Counted from the first letter of the stretch, positions 35,470 through 49,385 are shown. The stretch is 64,000 nucleotides of DNA from Rhynochetos jubatus (GCA_027574665.1 CM050654.1:26865722-26929721), one strand, 5' to 3'. Notes: generated from the letters alone by a model not told the origin. A program made the numbers and translations.

Positions 35470-35656
35470 TCTCCTCCTATGACAAGGTGTCCTGCTTAAT
35501 GGGCAAGGGAAAAGCTGTGAATGTAGTCTGTCTAGACTTTAGTAAGACCTCTGACGTGGGACATGGTTAGTGGTGGCATTAGCAGTGTTAGGAAAACAGT
35601 TTGACTTGATGGTCTTAAAGGTCTTTTCCAACCTAATAGATTTCATGGTTCTATGA
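35470..35656 (+). mobile_element. CR1 LINE with internal deletion (RT fragment fused to 3' tail)
   Basis: Bases up to about 35555 match part of the reverse transcriptase core (the stretch encoding the Leu-Asp-Phe-Ser-Lys motif, gtctagactttagtaagacc). The text then jumps directly to the extreme 3' end (gggacatggttagtggtggc, attagcagtgttaggaaaac, tcttaaaggtcttttccaac) and the terminal ggttctatga repeat. More than a kilobase normally found between these parts is absent. The 3' tail is nearly identical to that at 44.06-44.15 kb. Confidence 0.85.
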
Positions 35657-38600
35657 AGTCTTTACTACCATGAATAGATGGACCTCAGAAAACATAAGTA
35701 GCTGTGGACAGTGGTCTGAATGCAATTTGAATTTTAGGCAAAAAAGTTTCCTCTTGTCACCTTTGCATGCATGAATACTACTGCCATTTACTTTTTTGCA
35801 ATGAAAAACACAAGAAGTGACTACATGTCTCCGTTCCCAAAAAAACCAAGAGCAACAAAAGCAAAGTCTCTGCAAGAAACCATGATGAATATGAATCTCT
35901 TCTGCAACAGATTGATGGAAGCCTAGGAATAAAATGATTGACAAAGATGTTAACAAGTCAAGCCTTTAAAAAAAAAAAAAAAGTCATGTATGACCAACAC
36001 AAGAACCAATGTTTCTAGTATCAGACTGAAAACTGGAAAGTTGTTTGACAGGGTCAGTGAAAGCCTTCTCTGAAGAGGCAGATCTAGAAGAGAGTGGCTG
36101 ACGCTAATACCTTAGACAGCCTCTCCTCTTGAAGGGGAGACCTTTTTGATAACTAATTCATCATATATGACAGACACGTTCATATAGTCTCTCTAAAAAA
36201 GACACATTTATTTCCTTTTCAGTGTCCATAAAACCCAGCTATTTTACACTGAATATTTGCTTTCAAGGGTGCATTGCTAGAAATAAGTAACAAATTTGTA
36301 ATAGCCAAGCAAATACCCTGGCTCCATGTCTTCTTTCCAAGATTCAATGTGAACATAAAACAGATGTGATCCCAACAAAGAGGCATCCTCTGATGTACCA
36401 GATGGGACTCCTGCATCACTTTTCCATTGGCTAAATATAGTTGGGGGGAACAATAGTGCCAACACAGAGCACTGAGGTTGAGTGATATGAGGCAGGATTG
36501 CTTCCTTCAGCCCAGAACCTAGTGAAAAATCTCTGAATGGACATTAAGTGGAAATCAAAGAGTAAATTTCCCCCTTTTTGCCCTGCATAATATTTCTGCC
36601 TGGTTGAGCATTATGGACTGCAAAGCATTTCCTAGCCTTGGTTTTGTTTTTAATTGCAATTTTCATCTTCATTTGGACCTTAACTGCTATTGTGGGCCTT
36701 CACTACTGCTGTGTTATAGACAACAGCAGCAGGGATTTTAAAAATAGAGCAGGAAATTTAACAACTGTAAAAAAACTCCTTACCCTGGAGAGCCATTGTT
36801 TATACTCCTTCATGTATGCTTCATGGGCTATTTAGGAAAAAGGGTCCATTTTGCATCAGAGGAGAAAATGTAAATTTTTTTTTTCTCCTAAACTGAATAC
36901 AAAGACTGTTTCATTAAATGTGGCTTTTTGGTGAAAAATGGAACAAAAAGTCTACCCATAAAGTTCCCATTTGAAAAAAGCCTTTTCCACCCAAAAATCC
37001 AAGCAACTGAATTCAAAATGTGGATTTCTTCTTTAAAAATGGAAGAAAAGATCCAAATTGACCTTGGTTCTGTCTCTGTTATAAAGGGTTACTGGTTGAG
37101 AGACACCCCACAGAGATCCCACATACTCCAACCTCCCTCATGTGTCATCCAAAGCTGGAGTGCCAGGCTCATCTTTGCTGTATTTCCCTCGTCTACTCCT
37201 ACTAATGAAATTACAGGTTTATTGTGGATATGCACCAGCCCTGGTGAGTGTGTGCCCAGAAATAACAGTGAGGTAGCGGGAGGTCTGTGGCTTGAGTGAT
37301 ACAGCATTCAAGACCTACAGCAGCCTCGCTGACCCAGATCAATATTAGCGCACCTTCTCAGCCTAAGAAAGCTTTTCACCATCAGGTTGGTGGAACATTT
37401 CCCAGCACTTCAAACAGAGCTTCAAGGTATGGGTTCTTTTCTCATTTCAGAGACAGGTTTCACCCTCTTCTGAAGTCAAAAGACAAAATTCTTTCATTGC
37501 TTGAACTGAGGTGAAGGCTTCACCCAATGTATCGACCTCTCCTCTAAACTCTAAACGGCTGTCCAGTAATGGAGCAATTAGGTTCCACTTTGGGTGGAAT
37601 GATTCATGCTTCAAAAAATTCAATTTCAACAAGACATAATTACAGTGAGTCACATAATCACAGATTAATCACAGCACCTCCCATTTAGCAGTCAAAACAG
37701 TGGAGGATTCCAAATGCAATGTGTATGATGCTTCTCCTCAGCTTTTGTTTCACTTGATTTCATTTCTGCTTTGTAGGTTGATCCTACACAGGCTCTAGGA
37801 GGAGGCTTTGGGGATTGCACACAGATCTGTAAGATTGCATGGCGACTTCCCTTACTGTTTTCCGTGTGGTGAATGAACAGGAAAGATAATGAACGTTGCC
37901 AATAGTAACGATTTCAGCAAGAACCTGAGGATCTTCTATTTGCAGCTGAGCTCCCCTTGACACAGTGCCTCGATAGTGAGGGCTGAAGATACCCAGTGAC
38001 TTCTGTATCTGAGCACACACAAAAGGAGCCTTGCACTGTGAATTCTTCTGTTGAGTTAGTTCTTCAGAGCTGAAGGGGTTGTGAAACTTCTTCATGCTAA
38101 TGTCTGAGCATCCTGTTCCTATCAGATATAATCAGGATACTTGAAAACATCCGTTAGGGATTTCTTCCCACTCAGTGCTGGTCCTAAGCATCTTGTGCCT
38201 ATGCTGGCTCCCTTCTCAGTTGGGGTATGGTACTGTCTTCTCCTCTTTCCTTACTCCATTTTTACTCCTACTGAATGTGGAGACTGAGGAGGGATCACTT
38301 ACTTAGCAGAAGCTGTGCTCAGCTTGTCTCATTTGAACGTCACCCTTAGCCTGAGGTACACTAGCCACAAACCAGTGAGGGGGAAATTCCTTCTTTGTGA
38401 TCAGCCAATTTGTGGCTGCCCTTTACCAGACCTCGGGTAGGAACGTATGCAGTTGTTTTTCCAAATATTGTAACCCAACTTATTCTATGTGACCATCTAA
38501 TTTTGAATTGCTGTTGGATCATTTTATGGAATTGGTTTGCTTTCAAAGCTTTCATTCTCCAAAGTGGTTAGAAAGGGCTTTGTTTTATTTTCCTTTCTAT

Positions 38601-38689
38601 TGAATTTATTTTTAAGGTGAGAGTGGTGGTGGTAAGGAGCAGAATGGGAGGGTGTGGGTTTTGACAAGAGTGGGAGGGAAGGTTGTTCT

Positions 38690-38900
38690 TTGACGCTTTG
38701 TTTTACATTACCACTGATCGGTATAAATTTCAGCTTGTCAAACTGAAATTTACTTCTCTGTGCATCTTGTGAGTTTTCCCTAGAATTCAGTTTGGTTTTA
38801 AAAGTTGGCTGAAGGATCTGTGGAGCGGGTGGGGTGTTGATGGAGATGCCGGTAAATTAACATTGTCAGCAAACTAATAAAACCTTTAAAAGAAAAGCCT
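38690..38900. promoter_or_regulatory. Candidate conserved noncoding element with hairpin
   Basis: The stretch contains a perfect 10-bp inverted repeat (38724-38733 and 38743-38752), then aagttggctgaaggatctgt, ggtaaattaacattgtcagc and aaactaataaaacctttaaa. It is unique-looking, non-repetitive and noncoding. The combination of a hairpin and homeodomain-type words makes it worth a conservation check. Confidence 0.25.
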
Positions 38901-41900
38901 TCGAGGGCAAAGACAAGGTTTCTTTCATCTTTTCTTCTCTCTCCCTCTGCCCTCCCCTCCGCCTCCCCTTTCACTTTGCACAAATTGATTCTTTATTTCT
39001 TTTACAGAAAAGATGACTTTTTTTTTTTTTTTCTGTGCACAAAAGGATGACAAACACTAGAAGTTACCATTTCTGGAGAATTAATAATGCTTGACAAACA
39101 GCAGGTGAGGGTGAATTGACAGGAGTTGTGAGGCTGAGTACATGCAGAAGAGAAATTAAGGGAACCCTGAGCAATACACATTTGTCCCGGGCACTGCAAA
39201 AATTACACAAGAGTAAGTGTGCGTGTGAAGCAGGGTGGTGGAGAAAAGAGAACCTTGCAAAGAAAACAGTGTGAATCTGGGATCTGAGTGGGGTGTGCAC
39301 AGCCCTTCAATCACTCAGCAGGCAGAGACCTATCCCTGTTGACATGTATGATCTGTCTCTCTCTTGGGTTTGCACAGTCCCACAGCCCCCAAGTGCCTGG
39401 CTCCCTGGGGGTACTTCAGGGACCCCAGTTGTCTGCAGACTTCTTTGGAGCCATGAGCATGGAGACTTTCAGAAATGGTCTGCGTGGTCATCACAGACAG
39501 AGGTGCTGTTGGGGACCTCCATAATGGGGATTTCTGAATTGCATGGGAAGAAACTAGAAGTTTCCAACTGACTGTTTATACGCTCCCGCCAGCAAGCGCA
39601 GGGTGCGGTTTTGAGTGGAGAATGTTGCTCAGGACGACTCTTAAGCTCAAAAAGCCACATTTATTCCATGGCTCAAGCCTGTATCCACAGTCTCGGGAGA
39701 TTATATTACTCACAGAAAAAGCTTATTAAAATCTCCCATGCATCATAAGATATGCCACCCAACAGGAGGTGGTGATTCTGTCTCAACCTTAGTGGCATCT
39801 GAGTTGTAGAGAAGAAGAGAAGCATCCAGAAATGACTGTATGCTCCCAGCAGGACCTTCTAATTTCCTAGCGTTCAGAGGCTACAACAACAGAACTCCAG
39901 GGAGAGGTCCACTTTAGAGATGCCGGCCTCAGTAATTCCATAGACGCATCCTTCTCTCCAAGTTAAGTCCGAACCAAAATTAACGTTAAGGTGCTTGCAG
40001 AGGCGCTATGCAGCTTAGAGGTCAGATGGTCCCTGAATGACAAGACGCTTGTTTTTTCAAAACTAGAGTTGAGATGTCATTCCAGCTATACTGTGTGATT
40101 TTCCCTGTAAACAACAACACGAACCCCTGAACCCTCTACTGTTCTAATGTGATCAATTATTTCCCTTCATTTCTTCCGAAATCTTTCCCTGGGCTTGCTG
40201 TGCACTACAAACACTTTGCATTCCACCTCCAACACTGCCACCTCCTAGCTGGGATAGAGATAGGAACACAAAGACCCCTGCTCCTTAATGTACCTACTCC
40301 CACTAACATCAGTTTATTTCAGTTTTGCCTGATGGGCTTTTGGCCTGTAAAACATTTTGGGTGTACTTCCAAGTCACAGGTCCATAGGAAGAGAAGCCAT
40401 TCCCAATAACCCCTGGAAGTGTGCAGAGGGTGGTTGGTATGGAGTCATGGAGCCAACTCCGCAGCCTAATATCAAAAACAAGAGCAGACCTGGAAAAATA
40501 TTACAAAACTCTTCCACTGGCACTGGCAGGTCAGTGTCATTACAGGCAGTGGTGTTGTTCTCAGATACTATTTCATTGGCTTCCTTCTCTTTTTTCCTCT
40601 CCCTCTTCTGAAGCACATTTTCTTTCCCTTGTATTGCATGGTAGGGTTGTATCCCTGGAGATTCACAGTGATGAGGAGGAGTAGGCAGAGATCAAAAGCA
40701 GTTCTAACTTTGAAAAGATTATTCCTGGCCTCAAACCAAGTACGGCAAGCTCCAATCCATCCATCTTATTCAAATAGTGTTTCAAAACTGGTCACCCAAC
40801 CCTTTTGGATTCTGCTTCCCTTTCAACTTTATATGGCACACAGAATTCTTTGATTTTTACCTTTTAAAGCATGGCACTGAATTCTTTACTAGCACAACTG
40901 ACTGCTCTTATTTTTCAAACCTGCAGACTTTTGTGGTGTTTTCAGTCCTGTTCAATGTTGTTCAGCGCCAAAATATCTCAGTTTGCTTCACAAATCAACT
41001 ACACCAATTTTACCTTGGCTCATTGACCTTTGCAGAGAAATAAAACAAAACAAAAAAACTTCTTTTTGTTGTTTTGGAAATATGTTCCTCCAGCAATCTG
41101 AAGTACCCCAAGCAAAACCAAAAGAGCCAATGATAACTACATGAAGTTCACAAAAAAAAAAAAAAACCAAAAACCCAAAACAAAAGGATATGCTCTTTTT
41201 AGAAGAATGCCAAGTTCTACAACATTCAGTGGAAAGAAAATTTAATTTTAACAGCTGGGTGGGGATAATAGTGTTAACAGCAGAAGATGTATGCGTTGAG
41301 TACATTTCTAGTGTCTTTAAATTGTACTGTATTTTCAAAAAACTTTTACATTACCAGGATGGATATCAGACAGGAAGAGATCAGCAGACTTCATCTTGTC
41401 CATCTCTGAATCACAAGTTCAGTCAGCCACAAAGATTCAGGTGTTTGGGAGTATGTTCACTGGCTGTAAGGAATCAGCGTTTTGGAAATCACAATTTATT
41501 TTTCTTGTGTATTAGAAGTGTTCTTAGTCCCAAATCTCCTGAAGTAACAGGTGCTTAGTAGTCTATAGTCTACCCAACCAGGCATGACTGCTATGAATCG
41601 TTAAAACAAAGTGATTTGATGGGTTACTTTTATCTGTGTGTCATGGTGCATAAACAAGTGCAAATGGAAGACATGTATCAGTGTCACATCTGCTGGATGA
41701 AATAGTATAATGCATCCTGCAAGTTATTCCAGAGAGACAGGTCACAGTCTGACCATGCACTGGTGTGCTTGGAAAATGAGTGATTATCCAACATTGCCTA
41801 GTTTTTGGAAAACAACCAGAAAAAACTAAATTGCTCAAGAAAACAAATCCTCTCTCAAATTCAAAATGTTCTGAATGGATTAGGAAGGAACAACATCAGT

Positions 41901-42381
41901 GAAATCAGTCATTTTATTTCTCCCATATGCCTTGGAACGTAGTAGGTCATGAATAACGCTTTGTGGATTTTAGGGATGAGATGTGCACACATATTTTGGT
42001 ATGAGTATTCAAGACATGCCAGAGAATGTAAAGAAAGTTTTCAGCGGTCAAGATAAGGGCATTTAACATGTGACTTCTCCAAAAATATTAACATGCTGGG
42101 TAAGAGGGGTGTCTGTGCAAGGAAAGCAAACATGGGCCAAGCTAACATGGTGATTTTACTTTAAGTGTATCGAGAAGGCCATTCATTTTCTACAGATTTT
42201 TCTACATGAGATAAATCCAAGAGGTCATATTCTTCCACTGTGGGAGGCCACTCTAAGTGTATATAGCCAAAAATGCAGCTAAGAAAACAGCCAAAAGAAT
42301 ATGGTCTGGATAGATGCCATTGAAATTGCCAATTATTTGATATTGGTTTTCCTCAGCCCCAAAAAAGGGAAGAGAAAACAG

Positions 42382-42399
42382 AAAAAAAAAAAAAAAAAA
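42382..42399 (+). repeat. Poly-A run of 18, with a second run of 14 at 42480-42493
   Basis: Two A-runs lie within 115 nt of each other. Smaller runs of 13 to 16 A or T also occur at 35968, 39018, 41152, 50500, 53978 and 58126. None has a recognisable LINE or SINE body attached. Confidence 0.9.
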
Positions 42400-43539
42400 G
42401 TCATTTATGTGAGAGATTGACCTTATTAGCAGCAGATAAAAAGATTATTAACTACTGTTATTAATGATTCATTTTGGATAAAAAAAAAAAAAATGCCAGA
42501 GACATTCAATTCAGTGTGCCAGAGACGCATGAAGACTGTTACAGTAGAACCTGTTGGCTTTGTGTCATTTCAGATGACTTTTTTTTTTTCACCTGCAAAG
42601 AGCAAACCAGCATATAAATAATATTAGTTGTACTAGATGACTTCGTAAGGTTTGTCTCAGCTTGTTCTACTACCAGTAAGTCAATCAATATCCTGGCAGC
42701 CAAACTTTCAATGAATGCGTTTTAAAGCCTTTTTCCCAAGAGGATTATCCACCACTAGGATGCAGAGGTCAAATGTGATTTGTTCAGAAGGTTACTGTAC
42801 TACCATGAAATTAGAACATCTCACATAGCCCCAGTCAGTACCAGGCTGTTCTTAGTTTTAAATTCTCTGAATCTGGGCCAGACCATTAGAGTTATCTAAT
42901 TTGACTGCCTGTGTAGTTCCTGAATACAAGGTTCAGTTTTTCTCCCGGTCACCCTCTAAATAAAATCCATGAACACTGCTCTGGAAAAATGTGTTTTCTA
43001 GAGAGATGCTCAGGTCTTATTTGAAGAAGACAAGGCATGAGAGAGAGTCCATTTTTTCTGAAGGCAGATTACTCCAAATAGCTGATTCTTCTCCCTTCCC
43101 CCTCCCAGTTAAATAATGTGCCAAGTTTTAATTCAACTCCAAGCTACTGATTCTTGTTCTGCATTTCTCTGCTGAATTAAAGACTTCTTTAGCAACTGCT
43201 GTTTTTCCTTGGGAAGGTAATTATAGAGTAATCTAGTCACCTCTTGTCTCCCCAGTTGCCTTCATGATTAGTTAAACAGATTGATTTCTTTAACTCTTCC
43301 ATGCTGAAGGTATTTCTCCAGACCCAGAATAACCACGTAGTTCTGTTCTGCAAAATAGTGTGCCTTTGTACCATTTCTCAGCTGTGGATTCAGAACTGGA
43401 TGCAACAAGTTGGCGTCAGTAAATGTCATCTGCAGAGGTAATGATGTCATGTATTACGTTATTGCTTCCCTTTCAACGTACCCTACAACTGCAGTAGCCC
43501 TGTTTAGCTTGTCTTCATAAAAAGAATGAACCATCTTTT

Positions 43540-44152
43540 TGGTATGTTGTCTACCTAGACATTAGTAAAGCCTTTGACACCATTTTCCACAGCATTCTCC
43601 TAGAGAAGCTGGCTGTTCTTGGCTTGGACAGGTGCACTCTTTGCGTGGTAAAACACTGACTGGATGCCCGGGCTCAAAGAGTGGTGGTGGATGGAGTTAA
43701 ATCCAGTTGGTGGCCAGCTGGGGAAGGGTCTGGAGCACAAGTCTTGTGAGGAGCATCTGAGGGAGCTCGGGGTATTCAGCCTGGAGAAGAGGAGGCTCGG
43801 GGGAGACATTATCACTTGCTATAACTACGTGAAAGGAGGTTGCAGAGAGGTGGGGATTGGTATTTTCTCCCAATTGACAAGTGGTAGGACAAGAGGAAAT
43901 GGCCTCAAGTTGCACCAGGGGAGGTTTAGATTGGATATTAGGAAAAAATTATTCGCTGAAGGAGTGGTCAAGTGCTTGAACAGGCTGCCCAAGGAGGTGG
44001 TTGAGTCACCATCCCTGGAGGTATTTAAAAGGCATGTGGATGAGGTGCTTAGGGACATGGTTTAATGGTGGCATTAGCAGTGTTAGGAAAACAGTTTGAC
44101 TTGATGATCTTAAAGGTCTTTTCCAACTTAAAAGATTCTATGTTTCTATGAT
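43540..44152 (+). mobile_element. CR1 LINE, longest copy, internally deleted
   Basis: The 5' part (43540 to about 43710) encodes reverse transcriptase text in several broken frames (tctacctagacattagtaaa, gcctttgacaccattttcca). After an internal deletion near 43710, the C-terminal part of ORF2 follows in one open frame up to a stop at about 44065. That frame includes [38 protein letters not shown] and [19 protein letters not shown]. The noncoding tail ends ttctatgtttctatga. This is a dead, 5'-truncated retrotransposon, not a host gene. Confidence 0.95.
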
Positions 44153-47100
44153 CACCATCAGGGATGAAGTATATCTACATTATAGAAGGAATAGTAAAAC
44201 AAATTATAGTAATGTATTAGCACTAGAAAGGTCTCAAACAAATGTTATTCAGGATTAAAAAATCATTATATTTAAAGACCTTAGAGTAGCAGAATGAGAA
44301 AATGACAAGAATATTTGTGGGAAATAATTCAGAAGAAATTGAGCAAACTAACTTCTGGATGCATGGGTTCATAAATGATTGTAAAGCTTGAGGAATGTGG
44401 ATAGTTCAGTTTACACAGCAAAAACTAGAAGAGGGGAAAGGAATGTTTCAGGTTTCTCACAGTAGTTTATTCCTTTCCAGTTTTCAACAAACCGTACCAG
44501 CTTTTCGCCCCGGATATACAGTGAGCTATGCCAGCTGCTAGAGAGAGGCTGCACAAAGGCAATGCATGCCATAGGAAGGCAAAGAGACCAGCAAGAACTG
44601 AAACTCCCTCAGGTAGCAGAAGGGAAGACAAAGTCCCTCACAGATTTGTCTTCATGGTAAGAGGTCTCTGCAGAAATAATTAATTCATGTTGTGGGAGTG
44701 AAGTTGATGTTGATCAACACTCATTACTCAAACTGTTGAAAGACCCAAAAGGCAAACAAGACACTGGGGAGGGTGAAACTGGTAATGATATCTAGGAAAT
44801 TATGAGAGAGTATTTTGTTTGCCAAGACAGCTAGCCCCAAGGATGCTGGCAGGTGAACATTTAAGGCTTAGTGTGTAGACAGAAGGAAGTTGAACATGCT
44901 TCCCAGGAAAGAAGGGCGGAGAAGGCAGCTGTATGTGATCCAAGAGCAAATGCTGACATTGTGGCAAGTGTCTGTCCTATACGTACTGAAGGTCAGTTCC
45001 CTGCATGCTGCTGTCCCACACCAGATACCCGTCCCCTGTGCCTTGTACTGTTCTCTACCGATAGACCATCAAGTTCAGATATGAGGCTGGCTTACAATTA
45101 GAGACCATTGTGGGAATGTTGTATGAAAGATGCAGAAGAGTGACTGTATTTCACTCCATCTCACTCTGGAAATGAAGGACAGCCTTCTTTCAATTACTAC
45201 CCGTGGTGGTTTAAGTACTCACTGAAGGCCAGTGACTTCTTTAAGCATAGCAGACTTTCCTAAGTGCCTTACCATCTGTTCAGTGCTTTTGACGTGTTTA
45301 TGTTGTCAGTCATATAGGGGAAAAAACCCCAAAGCACTCCATATTTTTTGTTAATGGAATATGTTGAGATGACATTAATCATACAGACAGGGAACCCTCT
45401 ACTCACAAGTGAATGCATGCGTTAAATACTAGGGCTGTTAATGGACCCTGTTTCTGATCACTGCTGTCATAAGTGATAACAGGCCTGAGGCCAATTAAAG
45501 CACTTTTCACATTTTTCTCAAAGCGAGAGAGTGCTGGGGAGGGATCCTGGCACCAGCAAGAGTGCTGAGGTGAGGGGCTTAGCGCCATGGTAATGTGATC
45601 ACTCCCTGCTCCGACACTCTGCTCCCCTCCGCCGCGCTACCCAAACTCCTGCCTGGAGCTTGGACATGGGGCTTGGCTTCTCTGCAGCAAGGCAAGGACA
45701 GAGCAGGCAGGAGTTACCAGTTATCAGTAACCTCAGTTACCGATGATGGTACCAAGAAATTCTCCACTTTGAATGCCCCTCCTCAACTTTTTCATTTTCA
45801 ATGGGAAATCTGAAACAGAAGAAGAGGTCCATCTTAGAGTTGGTTATCAGGGAAGCATTGCCTTGTGAGATGCCTGCCATGTTCTGGCTCTCTGTCTGAC
45901 TGGAACTACCCTAGTGCATGTGCAACAAATTGAGACTTTTTTTGCCCCAGAAATTCATCTGGCTGGCCAAAATTTGCCTTTTTCCTCATAAATGATATTA
46001 CCAGTGAGGAACGAATGAAGATGTATCCAAAGAAACTTAAAACCATGGTCACCCTGAATTTGTAAGGTCTTTGCATGTAGCTGGCAGTAGCACAAGGCAG
46101 GCTATTTTTGAATCATCAGGAATTTGATATTAGTGTATTTGTATGCTAACATGAATTTTGTTTGGACTTTGAAAGTGTAAATTTTTAGTCATATAACACA
46201 AACCACAACTCTTCAAAATCTCTGAATATCCTCACTCAATCCTGTACAAGGTACTGTCGTACAGATCTCAAAATGAAAGTGACTTGAGATGATCTGTCTA
46301 ATAGGCAGCTGTATGGATCCGGGCACTTCTTTACTGTCTCCTCTCCTGCCCTTTTCCCGAGTTAAAGATTGTATCTGACAGGCGAACGCTGAGTTGGGAT
46401 GGTAGCTCGTTTCACTGGTATGAGGAATGCTGAATTTTTCAGCAAGTTGTGAAAGCCAAAGTCCTCGCCAACTTTCCTTTAAGCTTTTAAGACCCAGTGT
46501 TTGTGTTTGCTTTCTGTTTCAAGTGAGGAGAGATGTGGCAGGCTAGCTAGGGTCTCTGTCCCTTTGAAAGTCCTGCAGCAAATCAGGATAACAGGCAAAC
46601 ACAGGGAAATGGAGGGAATCGCTTTCTGATGTCTAGCTCCCTGATCTGCGTGTGTATTTCCAAGCTGTAATATAGAACTGTAATATAAATCAAATTAAAA
46701 ATATGAAGAAAGTCAGAGGGATTCAAACCCTGCTCTTCGTTATAATGGGAGATTAGAGGGGGAAAAAAACCACTGTGATTTTTACATTAGACAAGTTTTA
46801 GGCTTGTTTTTCTTGCCTTCCAGGTTCTGAACCCGAGTTTGTTGTTTGAACTAGTATAAACTGTTTCTTTTGTGAAGGTTTTACCCCCAGAGATCTTCAA
46901 AATCTATTGCAGATTTGAAGAGCCTATTTAACCTTTTCTGACATTTAAAAGAAAACAGAAAGCAAGCCCTGCCAGTTGAAAAGTGAGTTAAAGGAACCAA
47001 TCCAGTTTGTGTCCAACTGGATGAAGAAAGGATAGTCAAATTCCTTCCATTTTACACAGAGTTAGTCATGAAATTGTACAAGAGAAATAATAAAAAAAAG

Positions 47101-47336
47101 AAAGACAATAAAATAGCCGTATTGTAACAGCTGAAGAAAACCTTGGGTAACTGTCAGCAGTGAAATGTCCAGAGAGCATTTGTACCATTCCATTTCATTA
47201 AACTGAAGGGTGGGATTGCAGACTGTAAAAGATTCTAGCAGAACTCTTCAGAAATTTACAGCTCAGAGAGCAGCGAAGCACAAGGGAAGTCTCCCTTTCT
47301 TGTGTACGCAACGGGGAGCCTGGGGTTTGTCTCTCT

Positions 47337-47352
47337 GATGATGATGATGATG
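47337..47352 (+). repeat. GAT microsatellite (five units)
   Basis: Five perfect GAT units plus G. In a coding strand this would give an Asp run, but no supported exon is here. Confidence 0.8.
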
Positions 47353-49385
47353 TGTAGGAGAAGAAGGTTGCCAGAAGCGCTAATGAAAACTGAGGAGTGC
47401 TCCACAAACCCTTTTTTTTCTTCGCCGTTGCCTACAAAACACATTTGCACAGTCGGTTGTACTCGCTTCCTGGGCTCTTGGCTTTGTGGGCTGGATTAGG
47501 ACAGGAAGCCTTATGGGTAGCATATAGGGCAATGTCTAATGCTTTGGGGGTATAATGCATAACAGCAACCACTACAATGAAAGTCACAGGAGAGGAGACA
47601 CTTGTCTCATTTTGAAAACAGTGTAACCAGCAGGAGATACTCTGGTTTGTACTCGCTGAGGATCTGGCCCCAAGACCATCACTGAGGTGCAGGAGGAAGC
47701 CTAAATTCTGGCTAAAACAGGAATATGTGTCTACTGCAACTGCAGCCTGCTGCTCTGCAACAGAGCAAGTACACTGGGAAGCTAAGATCTTAGAAATCTC
47801 CTTGGTTTCAGTCTCCTCTCTCTTTACATGAGGGCATCCTCCCCTTACGTCAGTGGAACTCCTGCTAACGTGCTGTGGAGTAAGAGAACGTTTAGGATAG
47901 CAGTTATCTGTCAGCAGAAAAGACATAGAGCTGGCGGGGAGAGGGTGAGAGAGTCATCCTAGATGACTAACAGCCCTACATACTTTTACTGGTGATGTTT
48001 GGCTATAACAGCTAACCTCCTCTGGCTCCTTTTTTTCCTGGCTATTTTGATTCACCCAAAATGCTGTATTGTGCTGGTCCTTGCCAGAGCAGAGGAGATA
48101 TCTACCAACAGCAGAGGTGGTCAAGAGATGTACACTGGTGCAAGTTTCCAACAGAAATGACAATCTTTACCAAACTGATTTTCTAAGGAATTTTCAAAAT
48201 CACAATGGGAATGATGCAAAATGAAGCATTGCAATCCAAATGAAGTGAAAACCAAGTTCAGAAAATGTTGGCTTTCCTTTTTATTTATACAAAATAATTA
48301 ATTTTTGTCTTGATTCACCACGGCATTCAGTTTACTTTCCTTATTTGAGCACTGCCTTACGGGAGTTTTAATTCACAACCCTGCTCTCTCGACTATGGGC
48401 CATAGTCCTTTGGAGGACTGCAGCTCCCAAGAAATAACATACACTTGGCTTGGCCTGAATTATGGGCTGTGTTAGATACTCATGTGACTCTAGTGTTGTA
48501 TGAGAAATGCAATTTGGGCAGAAAAGTTTAGTCCATAGGGAACTCTGGGTCTTCTGGCCTTTTAACTACAAAGCCAAAATAGAGACCCTCACAAAATGTG
48601 AAGTTCAGTATTAACTGCATTTCAGGCAAATTGAGCATGTGTGTCAAATTCAGCAAACAAAAGGAAACATTCCAATATAGGTAATTCTCTATTCTCATTT
48701 CTATTCAAGAACAATGAAAGTATTGGCAATTCTTAACAGAAATTATAAGAAATTTCAGTTTTTGTGCAAATTTATTATGTTGGAAGTACTTGCTTCAGCT
48801 TAGAATAATAAGTTTTGACACGCTGGAAGTTCCCAAAGAGGAGGAATTCCAACTTTCTCACTGCTGCAAGTCCATGTTCATTAATTTTCATGGGTTTTTA
48901 TGTGCAGGCTCTCCTCTGTGGGTTATAAAGGCTTGAGCAGTAAAGCCAAAACCTTTACTGAGGATTTGTACATGGGTAATTGAAGGATTTAATTCTTAAA
49001 AGTGGAATTGTGCTCAGTTTGGTTTTATAACCAAAAATTTTTTGATATAAATTACATAGGTCAAAGGAAGTATTCTTAATTGTGCTGAAGTGATCCCACA
49101 AAAAGCAATGTATATGGATGAAAGAACCACCAAAGTCTGTAACGGAGCAGTCTGGACTCCTCTACAACCTTTTTTTTTAGTTTTATGCTGCAAGTGATTT
49201 GTGGCACAGGCTTCTCATGCAAAATTGTCAGTTCAGACTGGTTTTATGGCTAGATTTTGAATATATAAAGAAAAACATTCTGAGTGTGTAGCGTTGTGGG
49301 AATTTTGCTCTCTTTTGCAGGCATGTGGGTTTTTTTTCCCTCCACAGATCTGTTTCCATATTGCAGAAGTGACCCCTTTGATCAC

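Larger units (their letters stand above)
35660..43540. other. Noncoding stretch, no gene recognised
   Basis: Only chance-like frames, homopolymer runs and one notable region at 38690-38900, which has a 10-bp hairpin and an AT-rich motif-dense sequence. A hydrophobic plus-strand frame at 36638-36835 lacks splice context and is probably accidental. Confidence 0.5.

Noticed and set aside
36638..36835. Hydrophobic plus-strand frame as a small membrane protein
   Set aside because: No splice or promoter context, and the Phe/Ile/Leu run comes from a T-rich tract.
43664..44065. 133-codon plus-strand frame with clearly protein-like sequence
   Set aside because: Not a host gene. It is the surviving C-terminal part of CR1 ORF2 in a truncated, internally deleted element.
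47432..47926. 164-codon minus-strand frame
   Set aside because: Ser/Cys/Ala-rich without motifs. No splice context and no partner exons.
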